A stretch of DNA of 64,000 bases from an uncultured Gemmatimonadales bacterium (lineage in GTDB: Bacteria; Gemmatimonadota; Gemmatimonadetes; Longimicrobiales; Gaopeijiaceae). Each line of letters begins with the position of its first letter. Position 1 is the first letter of the stretch. This document shows positions 7,990 through 16,120 of the stretch, piece after piece. Below the pieces are notes generated by a model. That model searched no databases and had not been told where the DNA came from. It saw only the letters and a list, made by a program, of their open reading frames with translations. Location: positions 1 to 64,000 of the forward strand of contig CALFPJ010000068.1 of NCBI GenBank assembly GCA_937919655.1, given 5' to 3'. Made by a program: the position numbers and the translations under genes.

Positions 7990-10900
7990 CTACCTGCTCG
8001 TTGGTCGGGGAACGCCGGCAAGCGGTGCCGGAGGTGCAGGCTCACGCGTGTGGTATAGACCTATCAACTCCGGGTACGGATATGCTTCCCCCGGGCCGTA
8101 GGGATATTGGGTCATCGCGTGGAAAGGCAACGGCTCGACCCTCCATCCGTCCGCAGTATTGAGGTCGGCGTCCTTGATCCAGCCCTCAGTGTATATGAGG
8201 AAGTCACGCGTCCAACCGTCAGGAAGCTCTGGCGCGTTGGCCGCATCGAAGTGGATGGCAAGCTCGTCACCCGGACCCATGATCGGATAACGATCATCCG
8301 CCTCGGTTAGTAACGGAAGCACGTCGCCGTACCGGGTGTACGTGCCCTGGATGGCCCTCCACGGCGACTCGGTGGTGACCGTCTGATAGTCGAACCAATG
8401 AGGGCCGAATCGTCCTCCTTTTCGGTATTGACGAGAGAACCCCCGGTAGCGGAAGTCCGCCGTCTCAGGCTCGAGCCGAGTCACCATGACCGGAGCGTCT
8501 GTGCTCCCCACCGAAAGGAAGGCTTCGTCCCAATAGATGTTCATATTCGTGCGCAACCGGACCCGGTGATCGGCGGTTGCGAACAAGCCGGTCAGGTCCT
8601 GGATCACCGTCTTGTTCTTCCCAGACGGAAAACTGAGCATGGGGACCACCGTCTCCCACTGCCCCGCCGCGTTTATCGCCTCCAAATACGGCATGATCGT
8701 ACCGAGGGCATCGGATTGTGACAAAGCAACATTGATGCTCGCATCCGTCGGGAAGATCCAACCCCGTAGGTAGAGTTGGACCGCTTCGTTAGCTCCGAAG
8801 TCGCCCAAGTCCAGAATCAGGTCGTGGACCTCACTCACGCCCTGATAGCGCCCAGGCTCGAAGTCACTGACATAGACGTCGTCCGAGGCGGACAGGGCCG
8901 GCAGGACGTCGCGCCCACGGTGATCCACCGCAGACAACGGACGGCGGCGCGCCGACAACTGATGCAAGCGGAGGGGTGCATCGGGCTCAGCGAAAACGAA
9001 CCGTTCATCGACGAATACGTCGATTGAATCCGGGTGGTCTATCATGAGGAGATCCACCTCATCGATGAAAAACACCTCCCACAGTTCGCCGGTGACGCGA
9101 ATTTCGTATCGGCCGTCCCGCAGCTGTAGCGCATCGCCTGGAATCCGAAGGTATTCCTGAGATGGTGCCGGGGGCGCGTACTCTGCGTCACCCTGGGCCA
9201 TGAGGCCCATGGGCATGCCAAGAGCGCTCTTCCACATGAGGTCTGTCACGAACTCGAAGCGTTCACCGTTCCACGCGTAGAGGAAGGGGCACGATCCTTT
9301 TAGGATCTGCTCCTCAACCACCGATTGGTCGGCACCAGGATAGAAGAGGTTCTGAGGGACACCGTTCGGCCACCGCACGCGCACGACGTCGGCGCGGGCG
9401 CGTCGGCCAAGGCCAACATGAATGTCCGGTCCTGTGACGACTCGGGACTGGTAAAGACCTCCCGCGCGGACCTCGATCTTGGCCCCAAGACCGAAGTAGT
9501 TGTTTTTCCCGCTGCCCGTGGACAGGCCGACGAGTCGCATCTTCAGATAGCGATTTCCATTGCCGCCGTCGTTGCGAAGCAGCCTTACGGATCCGTCGCT
9601 GGTGGACACGAAAATGTCGAGATCGCCGTCATCACCGAAGTCTGAAATCGCCACCCGACGGAGGGGCGGCAGCGCCGGGACAAGGTGAGACACGTCGTCG
9701 AAGCGGCCGGCGTCCGCATTGCGGAAGAGTTTGACCGCGCCGACCCCATCGGCCGACTCGCCAACCAACAGCACATCCAGCCAACCATCATTGTCAAAGT
9801 CGACCAAGGCCGCATCGTAGATCGCGAGTTCGGTGGCAGCGCGCAGAAGGCCACTGGGCCGCTGGTCCACATCGAAGCGCAGGCCGCCGCTGCTTAGGTG
9901 CAGCGTGACCCCGACCTCCCCGCGTGAGGCGGTCAGCAGGTCTAGGAACCCGTCGTTGTTGTAGTCGCCGATGGAGAGAACTCCCCGCCCTCGCCGGTCG
10001 AGCCCTCGTGCGTCGGCACGATCCGCCATGCGTCCCAGACGTTCGTTGTCGTAAAGGCGTAAACCCTGATCGGTGGATACCACGAAGTCGAGGTCGTCGT
10101 CGTCGTCGAGGTCACCGAAGGCCGATGAGCCGCCCAAGCCAGCTGGTGCAGTCACACCGGCGCGCGCGCTGACGTCGGTGAACGAGCCGTCCAGATTATT
10201 GCGCAACATCACACCGGCCGCGGTTCCGGCGACGGTTAGATCGAGATCACCATCCTGATCGAAATCCAGGAAGAGCGGCGTCCCTTCGGGTAAGGGGACG
10301 CCGAGGGCGTCCGTCACGTCTTCGAAAGTGCCGTTCCCATGATTTCTAAACAGGAGTCCGCTTCCCCCGAGGGCGACATAAAGATCGAGCGCCCCATCGT
10401 TGTCGTAGTCGCCGAATATTGCGGCGGTCGGCTCCCCGGCAGGCAGTCCGGCGGCTGTTGTAATGTCCGCGAACCCCGTGATGTCGTTCTGGAGAAGACG
10501 GCCATCGACGTAAATGTCATCGTCACGGTCTCCGTCAATGTCGGCCAGCGCGAGCACACTCGTGCCCCCGAGCGTGGTCCCCCCTGGGATGCCCACAATT
10601 TCCGTCGCGTCTGTGAAACGCAGCGCGGCGAGGACCGTCTCGACATCGCGAACATCCGCGCCAACCGCCTGACTGAACGTCACCACCGGGAATCCCACCA
10701 GAACGCCACCCGGGCCACGAAGGTCAATGAGGCCTTGCTGGTAGGCAGGAGTCGTCCGCATGACGTTATGGAAGGCCAGTGCGGGTCCACGGGCCCGAGC
10801 TACGTCACCGGCGCGAGCGGCCTCAAGTGCGACCGCAAAGAGATCCTGACCCTCGACAGGGAAGTCCGGGACTAGCTGACGGAGGACCTCCAACTGGATC

Positions 10901-11478
10901 GCGGCGCCTTGGGGGTCATCGGTGGCCAAGAGTGCGTTCACATACTCTACACGCGCAGCGACGTTGCCCTGCTGAAGGTCAACCAAGGACCCCAAAGCGG
11001 CGGCCCGGCGCGCCGGCGCCGAGGGTTCAGCATTATCCGAGCCCAGTGAGGCCAATGCGTAAAGAGTCTTTACGTGGTCCGCGTTCGCAGCCAGCCCGAG
11101 TTCCAACTCGGTGCGCGCCTCTTCCGGGCGGTCCTGGGCCAGGAGGATCTCACTGAGAATCAGGTGTACATCCGGATCTTCGGGAACGAGGGCAAGGGCG
11201 CCGCGAACCTCAGCCTCCGCCTCATCGAGGCGCCCCATACGCAGGTAGGTCAGGCCAAGGTTGGCGTACCCGAGGGGCTCATCCGGCGTCATGTCGATAA
11301 GCCGCCTAAACTCGGTCGCGGCCTCCTCGAGTCGATTCTCTTCAAGAAACGCGAGCCCAACCGTCCGGATCGTGAGCAGATCCGCAGGATCTGGGGGCGG
11401 CCCGGCATCGCGGCACGACGTCATCACGGCCGCGCCAACGACACAGCAAAAAGCCCCTATCCACGGGCGTACGTTCAT
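7990..11478 (-). CDS. TPR / FG-GAP / ASPIC-UnbV lipoprotein with a large C-terminal domain
   Basis: 1,162 residues from the ATG at 11478, whose ATGA overlaps the stop of the upstream gene. An N-terminal signal ends at Cys22 (Met-Thr-Ser-Cys). Residues 30-180 are TPR repeats. From about 300 to 640 there are repeated Asp-rich FG-GAP loops such as DIDGDRDDD and DFDQDGDLD. An ASPIC/UnbV domain lies at about 645-720, with GLGAKIEVR and RVRWPNG. It continues into a ~430-residue C-terminal domain opening with GSCPFLYAWNGERFEF, seen in some CRTAC1/ASPIC proteins and of unknown function. It is the fourth gene of the redox operon. I infer a periplasmic or surface scaffold for the cytochrome and copper proteins encoded beside it. 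Confidence 0.85.
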   Translation of the reverse strand: MNVRPWIGAFCCVVGAAVMTSCRDAGPPPDPADLLTIRTVGLAFLEENRLEEAATEFRRLIDMTPDEPLGYANLGLTYLRMGRLDEAEAEVRGALALVPEDPDVHLILSEILLAQDRPEEARTELELGLAANADHVKTLYALASLGSDNAEPSAPARRAAALGSLVDLQQGNVAARVEYVNALLATDDPQGAAIQLEVLRQLVPDFPVEGQDLFAVALEAARAGDVARARGPALAFHNVMRTTPAYQQGLIDLRGPGGVLVGFPVVTFSQAVGADVRDVETVLAALRFTDATEIVGIPGGTTLGGTSVLALADIDGDRDDDIYVDGRLLQNDITGFADITTAAGLPAGEPTAAIFGDYDNDGALDLYVALGGSGLLFRNHGNGTFEDVTDALGVPLPEGTPLFLDFDQDGDLDLTVAGTAAGVMLRNNLDGSFTDVSARAGVTAPAGLGGSSAFGDLDDDDDLDFVVSTDQGLRLYDNERLGRMADRADARGLDRRGRGVLSIGDYNNDGFLDLLTASRGEVGVTLHLSSGGLRFDVDQRPSGLLRAATELAIYDAALVDFDNDGWLDVLLVGESADGVGAVKLFRNADAGRFDDVSHLVPALPPLRRVAISDFGDDGDLDIFVSTSDGSVRLLRNDGGNGNRYLKMRLVGLSTGSGKNNYFGLGAKIEVRAGGLYQSRVVTGPDIHVGLGRRARADVVRVRWPNGVPQNLFYPGADQSVVEEQILKGSCPFLYAWNGERFEFVTDLMWKSALGMPMGLMAQGDAEYAPPAPSQEYLRIPGDALQLRDGRYEIRVTGELWEVFFIDEVDLLMIDHPDSIDVFVDERFVFAEPDAPLRLHQLSARRRPLSAVDHRGRDVLPALSASDDVYVSDFEPGRYQGVSEVHDLILDLGDFGANEAVQLYLRGWIFPTDASINVALSQSDALGTIMPYLEAINAAGQWETVVPMLSFPSGKNKTVIQDLTGLFATADHRVRLRTNMNIYWDEAFLSVGSTDAPVMVTRLEPETADFRYRGFSRQYRKGGRFGPHWFDYQTVTTESPWRAIQGTYTRYGDVLPLLTEADDRYPIMGPGDELAIHFDAANAPELPDGWTRDFLIYTEGWIKDADLNTADGWRVEPLPFHAMTQYPYGPGEAYPYPELIGLYHTREPAPPAPLAGVPRPTSR

Positions 11479-13217
11479 CGATTTTCTCCCATGGTGACGA
11501 ATTCCCCAGCGGCCACGGTGCCCACCCTGCTCGTAGTGCCAGAGCGTGGCCACCGCACGACGACGCTGTCCGCTGCAGCCTCACCCCCGAGGCCGAAACG
11601 CAGCGGCGTTGCCGCGGACTGCGAAAGGTAAGAGGAGCCGGTGCCGACGAAGCGGCGCTGCACACGCTCACCCGTGAACACAGTCACCAAAGCTCCCAGT
11701 CCGGTGCGATTCGGTTCCAGGCCTTCAAGGCGAACGCCGATTGATGCAGCCCCCTCGAGGTCGTTCCGGAACAGACGGGGCGAACCGCCGTTGACCGTTA
11801 ATAGAAGGTCAAGATCGCCGTCCCCATCGATGTCCGCGGTCGCGATGCCTCGCCCCACCACAGGTTGAGCAAACCCGTCGCCAAGTTGATCGCTCACGTC
11901 TGCGAAGCGCCCGCTGCCGTCCCCCAGGAACATCTGGGGACGCTGCGCGAAGGTCTGATCTTGCTGCACCGCGGCGACGCCTGGCTCGATGTGTCCGTTG
12001 GCGCTCACCAGATCGGGGACCCCATCAAGATCGAAGTCGGCGAAGAGAACGCCGAAGGTGAGCGGAACGAGCGTCGATCTCGTGAGCCGGGCCGCGCCAG
12101 CTCGATCCTGGAAAAGATCTTCTCCGATCTGCGTGAAAAGGGCGACGGGCTCATGCGCGAAGTTGCCGATCGCGATCGACCACTGGCCCTCACCGGTCAG
12201 ATCTGCCACGTCCACGCCCATTCCAGCGCGTGCTCGACCGGCCTCGTCAAATGCGACGCCCGCCCGCACGGCGATGTCTGTGAAAGTGCCGTCCCCATCA
12301 TTTCGGTAAAGAAAATTGCGCTGGGTGTCGTTCGCGACCACGAGATCGGGCCAGCCGTCGTCATTGATGTCGGCGACAGCTACGCCGAGCGATTTCCCTT
12401 CGGGATTGAATACCCCGGCAGCCTCCGTGACATCGGAGAAACGCCCGTTGCCGGTGTTGCGATAGAGCCGGCATGAGTCACCCGAATACTGCTGCGGCGT
12501 GGCATAGGACTTCGTGGAGCCATCGATGGTGGCGAAGAGATCCGTCTCGGGGCTCCAGCGCACATAGTTGCAAACATAAAGATCCACCCACCCATCCAGA
12601 TCTATGTCGACCCAGACGGCCCCGGTCGACCACGACGCGTCACCGCCAGCGCGCTGACCACTCACACCGGCGAATGCGGTCACGTCCGTGAACCGGCCTC
12701 CATCGTTGCGAAGGAGCAGGTTCGGTCCAACCGCCGTCAGGTAGACGTCCACGTCACCGTCTCCATCATAGTCCGCGGCGGTGACCCCCATGCCGTAGAG
12801 CGAAAGGTCGAGCCCAGCTGCCACTGTCACGTCTTCAAATCGTCCGTCACCCAAATTCCGGTACAACCGCTGCGTCGGCCGCGCCCTCTCATACACCTGA
12901 CCCTTCCACCAATCTGAGTTCACAAGCAACAAATCCGCGTCACCGTCGCCGTCGTAATCGAAGAAGGCCGCGCCGCTTCCCACGGTCTCGGGCATCCACT
13001 TTTCGCCCAACGCGCCGGTCGCGTGTTGGAAGTCGATCCCTGCATCGACGGAGATCTCGGTGAAACGGAGCGCCGTCGACGAGCCGGCGCCGGCGCCGGA
13101 GGCATAGGCGGGCCCCGAATACTCCGGGGCGTCTCGAGGGACCTCTTCGGCACCACCGCATGCGGCGAGCAGAACGACAAGTCCCGAACCTACCTGCAAA
13201 TAACGACGGAAGATCAT
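11475..13217 (-). CDS. CRTAC1-like lipoprotein (FG-GAP repeats plus ASPIC/UnbV)
   Basis: 580 residues. The signal peptide ends in Leu-Ala-Ala-Cys (Cys20). The mature part opens with a DAGIDFQHATG block, followed by repeated motifs of the type DYDGDGD...DVYL and LYRN.GDGRF.DVT, each a blade-like calcium-binding unit. An ASPIC/UnbV domain occupies about 490-560, with GLGALVTVF and VVRWPRSG. This matches the CRTAC1 architecture used by many environmental bacteria for secreted or surface proteins. Start and stop both overlap their neighbours by 4 bp (ATGA), so it is the third gene of a translationally coupled operon between a multiheme cytochrome and a TPR/ASPIC protein. It probably binds calcium and protein or polysaccharide partners; no active site is evident. 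Confidence 0.88.
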   Translation of the reverse strand: MIFRRYLQVGSGLVVLLAACGGAEEVPRDAPEYSGPAYASGAGAGSSTALRFTEISVDAGIDFQHATGALGEKWMPETVGSGAAFFDYDGDGDADLLLVNSDWWKGQVYERARPTQRLYRNLGDGRFEDVTVAAGLDLSLYGMGVTAADYDGDGDVDVYLTAVGPNLLLRNDGGRFTDVTAFAGVSGQRAGGDASWSTGAVWVDIDLDGWVDLYVCNYVRWSPETDLFATIDGSTKSYATPQQYSGDSCRLYRNTGNGRFSDVTEAAGVFNPEGKSLGVAVADINDDGWPDLVVANDTQRNFLYRNDGDGTFTDIAVRAGVAFDEAGRARAGMGVDVADLTGEGQWSIAIGNFAHEPVALFTQIGEDLFQDRAGAARLTRSTLVPLTFGVLFADFDLDGVPDLVSANGHIEPGVAAVQQDQTFAQRPQMFLGDGSGRFADVSDQLGDGFAQPVVGRGIATADIDGDGDLDLLLTVNGGSPRLFRNDLEGAASIGVRLEGLEPNRTGLGALVTVFTGERVQRRFVGTGSSYLSQSAATPLRFGLGGEAAADSVVVRWPRSGTTSRVGTVAAGEFVTMGENR

Positions 13218-16120
13218 CTACGAATCGGAAGTCGGTGAATCGGAATGGGTTGGGCCATGATGTTGGCACCCTCGTCTTGAGCCCGATACGCTCGCGTGAT
13301 CTCCTGCGCGGCCTCATCGATGCCGTAGTAGAGATACGCCGCCTCAGCGAGGTCGGCTTCCGCGTTCCTCCCGAGTGCCCGCAGGGAGAGCATGCGGTGA
13401 TAGTGGGCCACCCGATCTTCGGGGTCGATGTTCAGGACCTCCTGGAGCGCCGCAAGCGCATCGTCGTATTGTTGATCCAGATAGCGGGTGCGCCCTAGTG
13501 CACGCCATGTAGCTCGGTCGCCCGGGAAGTCCTCCAGAACACGCGTGTACGCCTGGCCCGCCTCGGCATACCGCCCGTCTTCTTGCAGCACCTGCCCCCA
13601 CACCCACGCGGCCTGAGCGTTCGCCGACTCCAAGGCCTCGACCCGCGCCAGGGCTTCATAGGCCGACAGCAGGTTCCCTTCAGCGAAAGCTGTGCGAGCC
13701 AGGTTGAGGGGGCCATCTAGCGATGTCGGTCGAAGGGCCTCGACGCGGGCAAAAGCCCCCGCAGCGCCACGGGTGTCGCCCTCCAAGAGGAGTCCGATTC
13801 CGTAGTCGTTGTAGCGCATCCACTCGCTTTCGGCCGGAACGGCCTCGCCGGCGCTGCCGGTCCCCGCGGCGGTCACGGTTAAGACTACGGAGTCCCTGGC
13901 CACCTCCGTGATCGGCAGATCCGGCACGGCAGTGAAGGCGCGAAATCCCTCGGGGTTGGCGTTGTACGCAAACTCCGTGTAAGCGCGGTCGAACTTCCGC
14001 CACAGGAGCCGGACAGCAACAGTGACTCTCCCACCTGCCAACTCAGAGGGAAGCGTGAATTCGTAGTGGGCGAGATCTGCCGTCCCGGGGCCGATCACGT
14101 TCTGGTACACGGTAACATGAATGTCCTGAGCATTCCGCTGCTGAATCGGGTTGCCGTTCTTGTCGACGATGACCGCCTTGAACGTGTGCGCCATGGGGTC
14201 CAGGTACCCGTCGGCGCCCACCAAACCACTCGCCACCAACTGGGCTCCGGTCGAGTCCGTGACGGTGAACTCCAACCAGCCTTCGTTAGAGTCGTTCGTC
14301 CCCCCAGGAAAGGTGTGCCCGACCCCAAGGTTGCGGACAACGACGTCGACCGTGAGCGACGTTCCGGAGGGGATCGACGATGACGCCTTCGCCAAAGGCA
14401 TCGCAGTCTCCCTGCCGGCAACTCGCACCGCAATAACATCTACCCGCAGCTTTTCCGCCTGAAGGAAATCCTCGACGCGGCGAAGCGTTGAGGTGTCCCC
14501 TCGCAAAAACGGCAAGGCGGTATTCGCCGCCACAAACCTGTGTGACCGAACCATCCCGTTGTCGGCGGCCACGTCGCCGCGAGGCGCCGGCTCGGGCGGC
14601 ATGTGACAGTCCTGACACACACGGCGCGCGGGCGGAAGGTAGAAGGTCCGTGAAGCGTTCAGAGACACCCCGCTGTCATCCCAGTTGTCGAACTCGTTCT
14701 GGCCGCGCAGCCACCGGTATCCGTTGACGGGTTCCGAAAGACTCACTTTGTGGCAGGTGGCGCAGTACCCGCTTTCTTTGAAGAACGGCTTCAGGAGCTG
14801 CGCCTTGTGAACCGCCGGCCGCGCCTTGAGCGCGAGGTCGTGCAGATACCGGCTCGCGGACCCGACCGGAGAGTCGGAGAACAAGTACGGGTCCTCCTGC
14901 GCGTCCGCGATATTGTAGTTGCCGTTGCCGGTTTGGTCGTGGATCTGGTCGATCGCGTGGCACGCGAGGCAGGTAAGCCCGGCCTGAGCCTCGACGGAGC
15001 CCCGATCGATATCTCGCCCCATTGTACCCGCCAGCATGAGCGCTGGATCATGACAACCGCTGCACCACTTGCTCTTGGCTTCCCCCACTCCTGCCACATC
15101 GCCCCCGAGCGCCTCTATGTGCTCTGCCACCCACGGGTTGGGTTCGAGTGCGCTTTCGCGCATACTCCGGATCGTGGCTTCGTAGAACGGGTTATTGAAC
15201 GAAGCGAAGCGGTGCGCGGAGGCCGCCCATTGATCGACGACATCGGGGTGACATGCCTCACACGTCTCGGCCCCAATGCGGGATTCACGGACGAAGCCGC
15301 TCTGCTCGACCTCGGCCCTTACCGTCGCGGCAGGAGTGCCCCAGCCGGGCTGGGTAAGAATGCGAGCCGCCAAGTACCCACCAGTAGTCGTGGTCGCCGC
15401 AGACGGAAAGAACGGACTTTCCGGTGGCACCGCGCCAACCGGAACCCACCCGGCGTCCCCGAAACGGCCTCGCATGAGTATGGACACGTCGCGGTTCGGA
15501 CTTCCCGGGCCAGTGGAAGCCAGTCCGCCGGCCACCACCGGGGAGGACACACCCAGCGCGCCGTGCAGCATGAACATCGCCAGGCCGGACGCGGCCACGA
15601 TTCCCAAGAAGCGGGCGATCCGCACCACCTCAGGGCGCGTGTAGCTCACCAAGCGGTGAGCGACGTAGGCCACCACGACGAACAAGCCGCCACCCACGTG
15701 CAGCCACCACGCCCACCGGTTCTCCCTACTCGCTGCAGCCGACAGAATGAAGAGCCCGCTCACCACGAGTAGGGCACCGAGCAGCGCGTAGGGGACACCC
15801 GTCCACACCGCGCCCGCATGGTACCGGCGCCACACCGCGGGCAAATGAGCGACGAGGAAGCCCAGCATGAGCGCCGCCAAGACCAGCCCAACGCCAGTGT
15901 GGCCCAGGAGCATGACCTGGTAAAACCGCGGCAGCGTCGCCGCCCCTAAGGCAAAGGGCGCCAAACCGACCGCGTCCGCCAACCGGACCAACACGAGATA
16001 GACGGTGTCGGCGAGCATGAAGGCCGAGCCCACCAGCAGGACAGACAGAGATCGCTTCAACCATTTGGGTAGAAGCGAAGGCAGCCGCGGCCTGCGCGGA
16101 GATTCTGCCGGTTCGGTCAC
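13214..16120 (-). CDS. Membrane cytochrome b-like domain fused to pentaheme cytochrome c and TPRs
   Basis: 968 residues with a GTG start whose GTGA overlaps the upstream stop. Five hydrophobic segments fill residues 25-190. Histidines at 74/92 and 141/155 lie within two helices, a pattern suited to b-heme ligation, with one more at 186. The exported part holds five CxxCH sites at Cys287, 353, 384, 453 and 502, in a layout like the cytochrome c554 and multiheme superfamily. Residues 555-770 are beta-rich. Residues 790-930 are TPR repeats. I infer a quinol-oxidising module passing electrons through c hemes to periplasmic partners; the nearest partner is the copper monooxygenase-like protein at 5841. 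It lies second in the operon. Which electron acceptor is used is not visible. Confidence 0.85.
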   Translation of the reverse strand: MTEPAESPRRPRLPSLLPKWLKRSLSVLLVGSAFMLADTVYLVLVRLADAVGLAPFALGAATLPRFYQVMLLGHTGVGLVLAALMLGFLVAHLPAVWRRYHAGAVWTGVPYALLGALLVVSGLFILSAAASRENRWAWWLHVGGGLFVVVAYVAHRLVSYTRPEVVRIARFLGIVAASGLAMFMLHGALGVSSPVVAGGLASTGPGSPNRDVSILMRGRFGDAGWVPVGAVPPESPFFPSAATTTTGGYLAARILTQPGWGTPAATVRAEVEQSGFVRESRIGAETCEACHPDVVDQWAASAHRFASFNNPFYEATIRSMRESALEPNPWVAEHIEALGGDVAGVGEAKSKWCSGCHDPALMLAGTMGRDIDRGSVEAQAGLTCLACHAIDQIHDQTGNGNYNIADAQEDPYLFSDSPVGSASRYLHDLALKARPAVHKAQLLKPFFKESGYCATCHKVSLSEPVNGYRWLRGQNEFDNWDDSGVSLNASRTFYLPPARRVCQDCHMPPEPAPRGDVAADNGMVRSHRFVAANTALPFLRGDTSTLRRVEDFLQAEKLRVDVIAVRVAGRETAMPLAKASSSIPSGTSLTVDVVVRNLGVGHTFPGGTNDSNEGWLEFTVTDSTGAQLVASGLVGADGYLDPMAHTFKAVIVDKNGNPIQQRNAQDIHVTVYQNVIGPGTADLAHYEFTLPSELAGGRVTVAVRLLWRKFDRAYTEFAYNANPEGFRAFTAVPDLPITEVARDSVVLTVTAAGTGSAGEAVPAESEWMRYNDYGIGLLLEGDTRGAAGAFARVEALRPTSLDGPLNLARTAFAEGNLLSAYEALARVEALESANAQAAWVWGQVLQEDGRYAEAGQAYTRVLEDFPGDRATWRALGRTRYLDQQYDDALAALQEVLNIDPEDRVAHYHRMLSLRALGRNAEADLAEAAYLYYGIDEAAQEITRAYRAQDEGANIMAQPIPIHRLPIRR

